From Corylus avellana (taxonomy: Eukaryota > Streptophyta > Magnoliopsida > Fagales > Betulaceae): a DNA stretch of 64,000 nucleotides. Positions 1 to 12,532 of the stretch are shown piece after piece. The position numbers and the translations under genes were made by a program. Positions within the stretch are counted from its first letter, which is position 1; every line of letters starts with the position of its first letter. The stretch is taken from assembly GCF_901000735.1 (NCBI RefSeq), contig NC_081544.1, positions 31,862,095 to 31,926,094 of the forward strand, given 5' to 3'. The notes below the pieces were generated by a model that was not told the origin of the DNA, did not search any database, and worked only from the letters and a program-made list of their open reading frames with translations.

Positions 1-240
1 AATGCAAATACATGAGCAAGAACCCTATGTTTGTTGAACAACAAATTTACAGTTCATGTGCTCTAATTATCCGCTTGCTTACCCGCCAGGACCCCTTAAA
101 ACAAGAAGCTTTAAACACTCTAATCACCGCTTTCCATGGTACTTTCCTGCGGGAATAGTTCAATGCAGGCCTAGATCTTTTGCATTCTCTCTGATTTGAT
201 CTCTGGTTGCAAAAAATCAGAAACTTCATTATCGTTGCAG

Positions 241-565
241 GTATTTGAAGATGAAAATGAAGCTGCAAAGTATTGCGACTTGCTGCAAGGCGGAGGTAAA
301 GGTTGTGAAGGTGTTGCAGAGATAGAAGCCTCATCAGTAAGAAACAGAGCAATCTAAAAGATGTCGCTCACTTGCTCAGTATATAAAAATGAGTCTTTAT
401 AATAAGAATTTCTAAAATTATCTACAGGTATTTGATCTTTGCCAGAAAATGAGGGCGCTTGCAGTTCTGTTCCGTCGAGGAAGGACACCTCCTCTACCTC
501 AAAGCCTCGAGCTCAACCTGAGGGCCCGGAAGCGGTCTCTTGAAGACACCGAGGATTTGGCATGA
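241..565 (+). CDS. 3' end of a DUF3110-type plastid protein gene (partial)
   Basis: Last two coding exons are 241-336 (acceptor TTGCAG, donor GTAAGA) and 428-565 (TGA stop at 563-565). The second continues the frame of the first without a split codon. The peptide begins VFEDENEAAKYCDLLQ and ends KRSLEDTEDLA. The run FEDENEAAKYCDLL matches the 'FEDEDDA..YA..LEAQ' core of the DUF3110 family, found in cyanobacteria and plastids and of unknown function. Bases 1-240 read as intron and I see no convincing exon there, so the upstream part of the gene lies outside the window. It is co-oriented with VIK, which starts about 0.9 kb downstream. The exon structure is well supported; the family assignment rests on a short C-terminal stretch. 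Confidence 0.7.
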
Positions 566-1473
566 AGCTCCTGTAATTGGAAGAATATGTTCATGAAATT
601 GTGCTACCAATGCTGAGGGTTGGAACTAAATATTGTAAACCAAGTTTTTTTAGCTGGATCTATAGTATGTATTCATTTGTAAGTAAATTATACAACTCAA
701 ATGCTCAAGGAAAAATAAAAGGAATTATACAACCCACATAAAATTTATATATTTTGTTTTTATCTTCGAAGGCCATGATAGATTAGTTCCACATGTCGCT
801 AACAAGCCGAAGAACATCCATGTGGAGCCAACATGATCAAGTTCGATATGCATCTTCGAACGTGAATTTGATAGTCTTTCAAACTTTACAGTGCTATTCA
901 TAAAAGTGATAGTCTTTCAAACTTTACAGTGCTATTCATAATGTATAAAACTTTAGACACATGATGCAGATTTGGGACTTAAATGAATTCCTATTTCTCT
1001 TTTTTTTTTTTTGTGGACATGAAAATAATAATAATAATAATAATAATTGTATTAAAAAAATCAATCTCGACCCGTTCGCATGTCGGTAAGCTTAGGAAAT
1101 CCAAATATAAAGTAAAGATTAAAGCAATCGCAAAAGAAAATGAAATAAAGAGAGAGAGAAGAAAGTAATAGAAAGTAGGCACGCTATTCACACACTCACA
1201 CTGTCGAAGGCACGAAGAAAGTCGGAGAGAGAATCACATTCTGTTGAAAAAGTAAAACCGGACTAACGGACATAAAAGTGATAAAACTGACATTAGACCT
1301 ACAGGCTACAGCGCCCCAGCTCTCTCTCTCCAATTCATTTCCCACTTTTGCTAAAGCTAAAAACAGATTCCAAAATTCGCCAAGTCACACAGCTAAGCTG
1401 CTGCACAAAATCTCGCGCAAAGCAGCCAATCACAATCAAATCTAGTTGATCCGATCCGATCCAATCGCTGGTG
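566..1473. other. intergenic: 3' UTR of the DUF3110 gene and promoter/5' UTR of VIK
   Basis: No coding signal. It holds a 38-bp tandem duplication (870-941), an (AAT)n microsatellite at about 1025-1047, and a CT-rich leader at 1319-1332 about 140 bases before the VIK start, a common feature of plant 5' UTRs. I see no convincing TATA box. Confidence 0.6.
870..941. repeat. direct tandem duplication, 2 copies, period 38 bp
   Basis: A 34-base segment beginning GATAGTCTTTCAAACTTTAC occurs at 870-903 and identically at 908-941, separated by 4 bases. It lies in the spacer between the DUF3110 gene and VIK. Two perfect copies suggest a recent slippage or repair event. Confidence 0.9.
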
Positions 1474-4400
1474 ATGAGCTCGGATTCGTGCTCCGGCGGC
1501 GAGAACCCCGGAAGTAAGGGAGGCTCAACGTCGGACAAGGAGAAGCAGAAGGAGAAGGCGAGGGTGAGCCGGACCTCGCTGATCCTCTGGCACGCCCACC
1601 AGAACGACGCAGTTGCGGTCCGCAAGCTTCTAGAGGAAGATCGGTCCCTGGTCCACGCCAGAGACTACGACAACCGTACTCCGCTCCATGTGGCCTCCCT
1701 CCACGGCTGGATCGACGTCGCCAAGTGCCTGATCGACTCTGGCGCCGACGTCAACGCTCAGGATCGCTGGAAGAACACCGTAATTCGTTCGCCAATTTAC
1801 TGCTTTCTTTTTCCTCCTCTATATTAGTTTGTTGTTTAATTGAATTCGATGTTTAATTTTCTATGATATGTCAAATAAACTCTTGTAGTTATAAGAGAGG
1901 AGCCTATTCAAATTGTAATTTTCTGCGAATGGAACAGTAAAACTGTTGCAAAATACGCGAATGATTGTGGATAAGCTTCGGTCAATGAGTGTGGAGTTGA
2001 ATGAGGGAGTAAGCGTGAGGTCATACAAAGTTTCTAATGCATGAATTTGCTTGCGAATGTAAAAATGGAAGTGCAATGTCTGGTGGAACTGCAAGTGAAT
2101 AAACTGTGCCTAAGTCTAAAATAACACATTTCTATATCGGTATTTGTGAACATGAACTTGCAAGTTGATTTTCATTGACGTCGTTTGTTAACTTGGGTTG
2201 AATGGATGAAGCAGCATGTTATATAGTTTTTGTGTTTTTCTAAAGAAATAGGATGAAACAAATCGCTGCTACGTCACGTAGCTATTATCTTAAATTCCAT
2301 TACACTTGCAAATCTGGAATTTAAATGCAATGGTATGATATGCATTATCAGGAAAAGGGATTCTTTTTACTCAATATGGGACTTATTTATTTATTTTATT
2401 TTATTTATAAGTATTTAATCTGGAATTTCCCTCAGATGAATAATTATCTGGAGTTTCCCTCATGACAGCCTCTAGCTGATGCTGAAGGAGCTAAAAAGCA
2501 CAGCATGATTGAACTGTTGAAATCATATGGTGGCTTGTCGTACGTAAGTATATTGTCCTCTCTCTCTCTCTCTTTTCCTGGACTTTGATTGATGGGATAG
2601 CAAATTCTGCTTTTTAAGGAACTAGCTCAGTCTTAAGAACTTTCTTTCAGGAAGAGAAAACAGTAAGTTTTAGCACTAGTTTCTTCAGATGTGTGTTGCT
2701 GGAAACTTGTGGTCTGTTGCCTTTTATTGCCATCAAGGATAAATTGAGGTCATAAGTTTTGTGGATTTTAGCTTCCACTAGCCCTTTGTAGTGTGGTTAT
2801 ATCATCATATATTTTTCTTTTTTCTTTTTTACATGTCTGCATAAGGGGAGGAAAATGGGGGATAAGTATTCGAACTAGTGACCTCCGCTTCATGAAACGT
2901 AGTCTCCAGCTAGTTGGGCTATCCCCTTGGGGACAACATCATCATACCTTCATCACAAATAATGGGAGGGTTTGATTTGTGCGTTAATATATGATTTTTG
3001 GTAAAAAGAGAGAGAGAGAGAGAGGAGGGAAAGAACATAGGTTTGCTTATGGCTAGAGGGACTATGTTTTGGTATTTGGCCCACAATAATTAGACTTTGG
3101 ACCGACCAAGTCGTCTTTTGCCAAAATGAATGTGTGATAATATGTAGTGGTGGTTGTCAGTGAACCTTCAAATACTATGGTTGATTTGGAGTTTCCTTCA
3201 CAACTGTGAGTTCCCTGCTCTTTCTGGAAAACATATCATTCAAAACTCCTATAAGGGGTCCTGCCCATGAAAACGGTATGGTTGTAAACCCTTATGATGC
3301 TTGTCTTTTCTATGTTTTACTAGTTGTCAATTAGAAGTTGGATAACATGGCAAGGTGCTAAAGAAAGTTGGATAACATGGCAAGGTAATATATGTTAGTG
3401 GAGCTTCAATTTCGATACGTGAACTTGTGTTTCCTCATAAAATGAAATGAGAAGGGGGATCGGATTCTATTTGTACCGTATCTGAAATGAATTTTGGTTA
3501 TTCCACCCTTCAACTCCTTTGGACTAGATTTTTGAGTCTTTTAACCATATAATTTAATCATTCTATTTTAATACATATGAAACGTGGAAACAATTTACAA
3601 GTCACATATGACCAGTTTGCTCCAACATGGAAATGCACCTTTCTTGTTTGTTCTTAATGTTCTAGCATCACATGCCTTCAAATTGGCATCATATCAATGC
3701 TAGGTATATGAGACTCGTAACATTCATATTCTGTGGATTTTTTGTTTTATTTGCTTTTGCAGGCTCTAAGTTTGATTATGCATTTTGCAGGGCCAAAATG
3801 GAAGCCATTTTGAACCAAAGCCTGTTCCACCCCCTCTGCCAAACAAGTGTGACTGGGAAATTGAACCTTCTGAGCTGGACTTCTCAAACTCGGCTATTAT
3901 CGGCAAGGTCTGACTCTAGTTTTCTTTAAATTAGTAATGAACAAACACTATGGGGGCAAGTCATGCAAACTGTGCCAAGTAGTCACTATGATTTATAAAA
4001 TTTCTTGTTTGAATGTTTTAATAAGCGAGTCTGATGATGCTATTCAAATACTGTGACTAGGATTTTTCTGTCTATTATTTTGCTGCAGCCAGAATTTAAT
4101 TTTTGTTTTAGAAGTTATACATTCTGCCTTTGGTGTGTGGTATTTGTTCTTGGGGATCATATTACCAGTTATCACATGATTTCATTCCCATTGAAAGTAT
4201 GCCACCTACACCTATACTTCATTTCCCCTGGCTAGGTAAGGTGCTGAGATAATTATTGAGAGAAATAGAATACATAGTATCTCTGAAATTGATCTTTGTA
4301 AGAGAGGGTAGTTCCCCTTAGGCTAAAATAATTCATCTTTACTCAGCACTTTCGCATAGTTGTTTCGTGCTGTTGGTCTGTCGTGTCTTTAACTTGTTGG

Positions 4401-7400
4401 TTCTGTCATTTAGTTTGCAACTTGAATCATTTATATTCTGCTCACAATCTGGGTGTCAGTGTACAGCTATCAGTGTGTTGCTTTAATCTATCTATATAGA
4501 TGTGCTTTCACTGATGATGGCTGATGCTGGCAGGGATCTTTTGGTGAGATTTTAAAAGCCTATTGGCGTGGAACACCTGTAGCCATCAAACGCATTCTTC
4601 CATCACTTTCAGATGACAGATTGGTGATGTAAGATCCATTTTCTTATAACGTTTTTCTATAGGTTTTAATCATTTGTTGTATTATGGCTGTATAACCTGA
4701 TTATTTTGGAGAAATAGTGTATTCTTTTCATATCTCTCTCTCACCCTCTCTCGTTCTCTCTGTCTGTGTGTATGTCTTCGTTCCAGTTTACATAATGAAT
4801 CAACTCTCTGTATGTCGACTTTATTGTTATATCCTTTTTACACGGCTAGTCCCAATTCCGGATAAAGGAGGAGTTCATGGTTGGTTGACAGCCAGTGTAG
4901 AACTTTTGTCACATCTTATGAACATTTACATATGACTTTGGGGCTTTAACATAAAAAATAAAACAAAAAAAAATTAAAAACAAAAAACATGATTGTCAAA
5001 TAAAGATATGGCCTAAATAGGGCCAACTAGCGTAAAAGGATCCATGTAACCACCCTCAATTAGTTGGGTGTAAGGTATAGTTGTGGTTGTGGTATATGTT
5101 ATGAAATGCTCTGGTTGAGAGGGAGCAGAACCAAAGTAATGGATGAAATTTATATTTCATTTGGATTAGATATACTTTTCTTAGATGATTCGCTCAGAAT
5201 TCTTTTCCGAGAGATGGTAAGTCTATAGAAATTGGAAGGGATCTTTACTATCCATTTATAAACATTCTGTAGGGCTTAAGAAAATTATTTATGTGGTGCT
5301 TGTTGCCTATATCAAAATTTCCTTTCTGACTCAGTTTCTAATTTACCAAAAAATGAAAATTGCTTACCTATTCTTTGCTTCCTGATTCAGTCAGGACTTT
5401 AGACACGAAGTTAATTTGCTAGTGAAGCTTCGTCACCCTAATATAGTCCAATTTCTTGGAGCTGTCACAGAGAAGAAGCCCCTTATGTTAATTACCGAGT
5501 ATTTACGAGGGGTGAGTACATGCATATATTTTTTATGCTTCATATTGTGAATTGTGTTTCTTGAAATTGTTGCTAGTGATCTGAAAAATGTACTTGCAGA
5601 GAAACTCTTGCTTAATTGTTGCATTCATATGCTATTTTAGGGTGATCTTCATCAGTACCTCAAGGACAAAGGTTCACTTAATCCTTCAACAGCTATCAAC
5701 TTTGCTCTGGACATCGCAAGGTACCCCTAATTCTTATGCCTACCTATAAGAAAAATGCAGATCCATACCCCGTAGGTCTGTTCTTGGTTGTTACATCTGC
5801 AATTCTAAATTACTGCTGTATCATAAGTAGGAAAGTTCATTTAAGCCACACCTTTTTGAGATTGTATGAAATAATTTTGTGTGGAGAGAGATGGATCTCC
5901 AGAGATATCTTTGCAGGGAAGGAAAGAGGCAAAAAATGGAGAGTGTGTATCTAATCACTTGCATACTGCGGAATGCCTTATTTTAGGCAATCTGATCAGG
6001 GCATTTGCATGACTCGATTATTACAGTCCTTACTAGGAGCAAGATGCAGTCTCAGTGAATTCAAATGTTATGCTAATCTGGCTTCTGTAAATCTTATGTG
6101 GGCAGAGGCATGGCTTATCTTCACAATGAACCAAATGTCATAGTTCACCGGGACCTAAAACCAAGGTTAGTAGATTCTGTATCAGATTTGTTGTCATATT
6201 CTTTATGTTGTACCGGAAACCGCTGATGTTGCGCTTTAATCAGTACTCTTAATATATCACTGTAATGAGGAGATTAATGTTCATAGGATATAATGCTTCT
6301 TCACCAATTGAAGAAGGACCTTCTCTTTCTTTTTCTCTAGCTTCCACCATCAAGAACATGTCGGTGGCTTCCATATTGCATTTTATATTTACCTGTTGAA
6401 ATCTTGTTTATAAATTTCAGGAATGTTCTTCTAGTCAATTCCAGTGCAGACCATTTGAAAGTTGGAGATTTTGGACTAAGCAAGCTCATTAAGGTTCAGG
6501 ATACTCGTGATGTCTACAAAATGACTGGAGAGACTGGAAGTTGTGAGTGTTTCTAATAGATTTTGTTTTAGCGGATATGAATTTTAATACTGAATAAATA
6601 ATTATTTTTCTTTCTTTCTGGCATTAAACAAAACAAAAGACCGGTATATGGCTCCTGAAGTTTTCAAGCATAGGAGATATGATAAGAAGGTTGATGTTTT
6701 CTCTTTCGCGATGATACTGTATGAGGTAATGCTGGTTTCTGTAAGGAGTTGAGATCAGATGTAAAAGTTTTGAAATTAGTTCTAATTTGTTCCCAACTGG
6801 TTCAGATGCTTGAAGGGGACCCACCACTTGCAAGTTATGAGCCTTATGAAGCAGCAAAATATGTGGCTGAAGGGCACAGGCCTTCGTTTCGCTCAAAAGG
6901 ATACACCAATGAACTGAGAGAGTGAGTTTTTTTAAAATTCTGTCAATTAAAAGGTTGCTTCTTTTCTCGTGCTTGTGTGGCCTACCTATGAACTGAATCC
7001 TTTTCTATTTCTTTATTTATGATGAAATGAATTCGATCCAAAATTCTGCGGCTGTATAATCATTAATAAATCAACTCAATCCCTCTTCCCTTAGAAGTCT
7101 ACTCTCTCTTCCCTTAGAACTCTCTCTCTCTCTCTATCGATCTCTCTTCCCTTAGAAGTCTAGGTACATATACTGTCAAGATTGTCAGCCATCTTATCTT
7201 CCTCGCAGCCTTGCTCCTTGTTATTTTTCATCTCTCGTCCTTGTGGCACCTTTAACTAATCTGCACTTTAACTTTTGCATTGATTGATTTTGTTGCACAT
7301 GAGGAAACCATTGTTGCTGATATTCTCTCATCGCCATGCTCATTTTTTTCCGTTACCAAGGCGGATGCCAAAAAAAAAAAAAGATTGTTACACATCTCTC

Positions 7401-7762
7401 ATTATTTTAGCCATCTATTCAACGTTTATGTAAGCTATTCAATCACAACTATTCATGTTGTTCCACATGCAACTAGGCTGATGACTTCTGGCATATTGAA
7501 TACTTATAATCGTTTAGAAAAACAGCACTGTGTTGATAGATGAATTAAAACCATTTTAGGAAATTATCTATCTTTGATATGCATAGCTGAAAAAGTCCAA
7601 CTGCTAATATCTTTTTTGTATTGAATGGTTTCTAGGTTAACTGAGCAGTGTTGGGCGCCTGACATGAACCAAAGACCCTCTTTCTTGGAAATCCTCAAGA
7701 GGCTGGAAAAGATCAAGGAAAATCTACCGACTGACCATCATTGGCACTTATTCAATACATAA
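1474..7762 (+). CDS. VIK: VH1-interacting kinase (VIK): ankyrin-repeat, integrin-linked-kinase-type protein kinase
   Basis: Eleven exons: 1474-1779, 2469-2543, 3791-3907, 4534-4628, 5391-5511, 5641-5720, 6106-6165, 6421-6542, 6640-6725, 6806-6921, 7636-7762. All introns are GT-AG and phases agree, giving 434 aa. The start is the ATG at 1474; the reading frame also runs through a GTG just before it. Residues 1-33 are low-complexity and charged. Ankyrin repeats cover about 34-125 (TPLHVASLHG, GADVNAQD). The kinase domain runs about 157-420 and looks active: GKGSFGE P-loop, VAIK lysine at 185, HRD with Asp281, DFG at 301-303, YMAPE. In Arabidopsis VIK is a MAPKKK-like (group C Raf-like) kinase that links the VH1/BRL2 receptor to vascular patterning and also acts on the vacuolar sugar transporter TMT1. 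The near-identical domain order and the ending DHHWHLFNT make the assignment firm. Introns hold a SINE (2810-2937) and an old repeat fragment (4845-5105). Confidence 0.96.
2810..2937 (-). mobile_element. tRNA-derived SINE, minus orientation, in VIK intron 2
   Basis: Read on the minus strand it starts with an A-box-like GATAGCCCAACTAGCTGG and then a B box (GGTCACTAGTTCGAATAC), followed by a pyrimidine-rich stretch, ACATGT and an A-rich tail. A 9-base duplication ATCATCATA (2801-2809 and 2938-2946) brackets it, consistent with retroposition. It belongs to the same family as seven other copies in the window. Confidence 0.8.
4845..5105. repeat. degenerate dispersed-repeat fragment in VIK intron 4
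   Basis: Contains phrases common in plant dispersed repeats ('AGTCCCAATTCCGGATAAAG', and 'AAAAGGATCC' followed by 'CAATTAGTTGGG'), interrupted by A-rich sequence. No protein coding remains. The class (LINE-derived or other) cannot be settled from sequence alone. Confidence 0.35.
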
Positions 7763-9353
7763 CATTCAAGACCTATGTTACGGTCAGTACGTGGATAATA
7801 TGTTTGCCTTTTCTGCCAGTCATCTCCTGTACTCCCAATTGAGCAGATGTGATTACGAATAGACTCAATTGGTAGTTTGCAAGAGAAATAGGGATGACTA
7901 GGTTACCGACTGTTCGAATTCTTATCGTTACCTGAGTAGATGATGTTGATTAATTTCCAGATTTTCTAAGATTATCATGTATTATCTTGATCTGAATTAG
8001 CCTGTCAAAGAGTCTTGTCCAAATTAACATATATATAATACATTTCATCATTTGACTGGATTTTTTTTTCTCTTTTTACTTTCGACTGTAATTTGTTTCT
8101 GCTCTGTTCTCTTTGAACAATTAGATGACACTTTTCAGCTCTTAGATCGTTTGTGTAAAGGCTTGAGTTGTTGATTCTGAAGATGATGTTTATGATATAG
8201 ATGGTTTTGTTTTATGTACTAGTTTTTTTTTTTTTTTTTGTACAGAGTCAGTTCTACCCATCTTTTTTTTTTTGTATTATTAATTAAATAATGTATATAT
8301 TTTTTGGTAAGGAATTTTTAACAGAAAAATTGTAAGAATAAAATTAAAAAAAGAACAAGATGGTTTACACTTGCAATTTTCTGGATGCAAATTGTGAACT
8401 TGAAACACTGTTCTCCAAGATTCGTGACGGTGGGCATCAGAGTGGATCTTCTATAGCTCATTGTGCGGGTTGTACTTACAGTCATCCGGACTTCAAAGAC
8501 CAGAAATGGTTCAACTCGTTCGTGTTGCATTGCAAGGTAATATCGTTTAAATTTCTTGAACTGAAATGTTCGGCAACACAATCAAATCTTGCTTTAGACA
8601 TGATTTACGATGGGATGATTCAGAAGTGTCCATTATTCACAATGCTAAAAAAATTTCTACCTGCAAGTTGTTTATAGGCCACTCCAAATGGGGTTTTTAC
8701 GGGGAAGACTGCCAATCGTCAACAATATTCCCAACTCTCCCGTGTCATAGGGATCATCGCTTGTACTACCCACATCGACCACTCGTGTCACCCATGCATG
8801 CTTCCCTGACAAGAGTTGCCACGTTTCTTTACGGATACAAGATCACGTTTGCTAACAATTTTCAAAACCGTGTTTCCGGTGTCCAATCATTTTAAACTGT
8901 TATTTATATAAAACGCACTATGGGTCATTTTCTGCAACTTTGGCTTGCCAAATAGCAGGAATTGTGAACATTGACCAATATGAAAAAGTTACTACTGATG
9001 ATTTCTTGTAAAAGTTGAAGCGGTAATTTATGTCACATTGTGAAAAATAATCTCACCAAACGGCTAGTTCTTAATAGGATTTTGCGAATGCAGATAACTT
9101 TAATTAGATCTCCTAAGACATCAATTTAAACAGAAACGAGATAATTGATGATTAAAGTTTTTTGTTCCAACATTGATGTAAGTTAGATATTAACACATAA
9201 GGAGATTCTGCACGCTGTAACAAAGACTCAAATTATTGAAAGCCCCACTTAATCTAACAATGCGATCTGAAAATTATTCTATCCGAGTACATCGTTGCTA
9301 TAAGTTACATGAGCACAAATGAGAAAAATTCTCAAAAATTGTCCAGAATAAGA
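7763..9353. other. convergent spacer between VIK and the p24 gene
   Basis: Holds the 3' UTRs of two convergent genes. VIK's is probably about 400-500 bases. T-runs lie at 8224-8240 and 8264-8273. A stretch at 8360-8895 is open in several frames (up to 109 codons) but shows no recognisable protein, no splice context and overlapping ORFs on both strands. I treat it as unrecognised, possibly transposon-derived, sequence. The rest is AT-rich and featureless to me. Confidence 0.5.
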
Positions 9354-12300
9354 TTAAATGAGCTTCTTTTTCTCAAAAAAGGTTTTCAAGTGCCATAGCT
9401 GCAAGCCTGCCACTGACAAGCAAACAAAAAGTGAGAGAATACTAAACCAGCCCATCCTGGAGTTCGTTGTTCTATTGAGCTCCTGCATTTCATCTTCTCT
9501 GAAACATGAAGCACAAACAGCATTGATAAAATAAGAAAAACAAAAATCTCCCTCTCTCTCTCTCTATGATATATTCAAGAAATTAATGTTTCCTTACCTT
9601 TCGCGGAGATAATACATTTCCTCCTGAATGGAAATAGCAGCATCATATAACTTCTTCAGTTCTAGTTCCATGACCTGGCATATAAAATAATGAAGACAAC
9701 ATAAATTGTTTTCCATATCTCAGCTCTAACATTTGCAAAAGGCTAGAGTTATTTGGCATATCACACAACTTAATATATATTAACTAAAAAAAAAAAGCAC
9801 TTAATGAGAATGCAATTATTTGAAAAATATATAGAATTGAACTATACTTCTGGAGTAATTCCCAAAAAGGTAACTACTAATATTATGAGGAGTAGACTTC
9901 CTTTATTTAACAAGATAGACAAGAAAAATACCAATTTCGTTTGACTCCCAATTCCCAGATCTGTCCAGGAAAACTAACAATTTGAACAATAAACATGGTA
10001 TAGTAGAAAGACAAATAATCTGCATGATCTTTTCATATTAAGAGACTGCATTCATAAATATTGTGTAAAGAGCAATCAGTTAACTCTGTGGACATAGCAA
10101 ATAAAATGAGTTTCAAACTTACATAATGACATCACCGAAGAAAGAAACCCAAAGGCCCAAATTAGTGCAAGAATGTCTTTGGACAAGCAACATGTATAAG
10201 AAGGTTTTCTGAGCTAGGTTGTGAGCGCCCAGTTCTCAATAAATACGCAAGCCAATCATCTCAACCATATTTATAATCAGCAACATTAGGGAAACAGCCA
10301 CATCAGTGTTTCGTACACTAATCTCCTAGGCACCAGGAAAAAGAATCAATCTATTCTCTTATTTTTATTTAACTGCTTTTAGGTTGTGTTTATTTCAACC
10401 TAAAATGTCTTCCGAAAAATGGTTTCCACATTTTCTGGTATTTGATGCAACTAGAAAATGCTGGTCAACAGCATACCTTCTTTTTTTTTTTTTTTTCAAA
10501 GGATGCAGCAAAGAATAAGCCATTTTCCATTGGCTTCCCACTAGGGGGGGAAAAAAAAAAACAAAATCTCTCCAGCTCTCTCTTCCTCCCGAAGCTTGTC
10601 TACCTCCATTTCCTCCAATCACCAAACCTAATTCCCCTCGAGCGCACCCTCCTCATCTCCGCAACTCATTGGATGAATTTGGACTCTCTACAATCAACAC
10701 CCCCCTACACCCCCCTACACCCTCCACACCCTAGCTTCCAGTCTCACTCCAACTCCAACTAGATCGTCCACTTCAGACCCAAGAATGGTGACTACATCGG
10801 CACCAACGTCCACCATTTGATCCTTTTTGTTGGCATTGAATGCATAAGGACTCAACTGCCATCACCACCATTTGGCTCTCCAAAGAATTTCCCATTCCCA
10901 CAGTGGTGTTGTATCTTCTCCCTTCATCTCTCTTTCTTTCTCTCTTTATGGCTGCCAACCTTCAGTGTCAATTGGCCTCACTTGTGGCTGGATTTAAAGT
11001 TTGGATGCCTTTTTGGATAATTGGGGATGGCTTAAATGCCAATTGACAATGAGTGTAGGTGTTGTTTGTTTAGGCTGATAATACTCAGGAGCACCTATAG
11101 TAGATTGCATCAGGGACCATAAATAACCAGCAGGCAGAATTTATAAGCTTATTACTATTGTCTTCAATAAGCAAATAGCTCAGCTGCCATATTCGATGGA
11201 TTTAGAACAATTCTTCAATCTTGCTTAGGAGATGACTCCTCAAAATATTGGGTTCTCTATATGTAACAATCCAGGAAAAGCACTTGTCACATGCACGTTA
11301 TCACTCAAAAGGACTAATCAAGTTACAATTCGGACTCCTTAAAATCACTTATATTTTATATGTAAGTTACACACACACTCAGTGGGAGTTGAACCCACAA
11401 CCTCACCCTCCACCTTGCTACAAATGGACTACTAAGGAACCAATGTAGGACTTTTCACTCTTGAACACTTTTATAATCCATCCACTCAATGTGGGTAATT
11501 CATTTGTCACAATCTCTTCCACTCAAATCCCTAACGTCCCCATCAAGTCCAACGTCATGTAGTGGCCCAACGCTACATAGTGTTACTAGGTTGCTCTAAT
11601 AACATTTGTAATGACACAGAGAAAACGTTAGCCACATCTGCACTAGTTGCAATTTGAGGTTCCTAAAATCGCTTATAAAATCTAATCTCACCTAATAAAA
11701 AACCAATGTGACTTATCACCTGTATGCACCTTTTTAATCTACTCACTCTATATGGGCAAATTCATTTGTCACACCATATCCATCTGAAAATAAATTTGAC
11801 CAACTTTACATCCTGACAAATTAATATGCCTTAATAGATACATTCCCTATGCTCAATTTTTTTTGAGTTCACTACGAATAGGAACAAATTCTGTTCTCCG
11901 ACAAGTAACTCCTCTATGCGAAAAACTCAAATTTCATTGCCCAAAAACCAAACTTAAAACCAACGAGCTAATCACATAACAAAAGAAACTGAATAATTAG
12001 CAAAAACAAAAACTTACATCAACTTGTCCTTTCTTAGCAACATTGGACCAGTCCTTGGCCGCCACACCAGTCCTCCAATCGAAATCCACTGTCATCGTGA
12101 CCTTGGGGTTGTGATCAGGCCCCCAGAAGCACGCCATGTAATCTCCCGCCTCCGGCGCCGTGAACGCGAACTGCCCCGATCCCACCAGCTCCGCGTAATG
12201 GTAATTATTCCCATATGCCGAAGTTACCTATATATACAGTAAAGAGCAATATTCACCCAATTACCACCGCGGTCATATCAAATTCAAAACCCCACAAGCA

Positions 12301-12532
12301 CAAACAAATTTGGCAAAAAGAAAATTACCCGAACGGTGACTTTGTGGGTATCGGGCATGGGATGGGCCTCGTCGGGATTGACCACGCTGTACTTGCCCAC
12401 CGTCATGGAATTGCTCTTTATGTCTTCGGCGATGCACTTGGTCTGACCCGATTCCAGGTCGAACCGAACCGACTCCGACGTAGACAATAAGAACCCTAGG
12501 ATTAGAAGAAAGCACAGGTTGAATCGAACCAT
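9354..12532 (-). CDS. p24-delta family transmembrane emp24 domain protein (COPI/COPII cargo receptor)
   Basis: Four exons on the minus strand, in transcript order: 12329-12532, 12018-12227, 9598-9674, 9354-9498. All are GT-AG and in phase, giving 211 aa. The start is placed at 12532 because residues 1-22 (MVRFNLCFLLILGFLLSTSE...) form a signal peptide; an in-frame ATG 21 codons upstream would bury it. The GOLD domain follows (FDLESGQTKCIAEDI... FDWRTGVAAKDW), then a coiled-coil-like region (VMELELKKLYDAAISIQEEM) and one membrane segment near the end. The tail HLKTFFEKKKLI carries the FF plus dilysine KKXX signal for COPI-mediated Golgi-to-ER retrieval. p24 proteins cycle in the early secretory pathway and help sort GPI-anchored cargo. 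Intron 2 is long (2.34 kb) and holds repeat remnants. Confidence 0.95.
10381..10475. repeat. solo end related to the foldback element termini, in p24 intron 2
   Basis: The stretch GGTTGTGTTTATTTCAACCT, followed by AAAATG..., and the later TTTCCACATTTTCTGGT and TGCTGGTCAAC, aligns with terminus A of the foldback elements (32355-32440 and the reverse complement of 36600-36691). No GC-rich 11-bp array follows. It is probably a decayed or array-free relative of the same family. Confidence 0.45.
11335..11790. repeat. repeat remnant with an internal duplication, in p24 intron 2
   Basis: Two similar blocks share '...ATCCACTCA(A/T)...GGGTAATTCATTTGTCACA' (about 11475-11520) and '...CTACTCACT...GGGCAAATTCATTTGTCACA' (about 11738-11775). 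Wording of this type occurs in LTRs of plant retroelements, but I find no intact LTR pair, primer-binding site or coding region. Confidence 0.35.

Noticed and set aside
983..1191. Overlapping small ORFs on both strands near 1 kb
   Set aside because: Driven by poly-T and AAT repeats; no similarity, in the VIK upstream region.
7280..7543. 87-codon ORF in VIK intron 10
   Set aside because: Lies between two confirmed exons, with no recognisable protein and low-complexity content.
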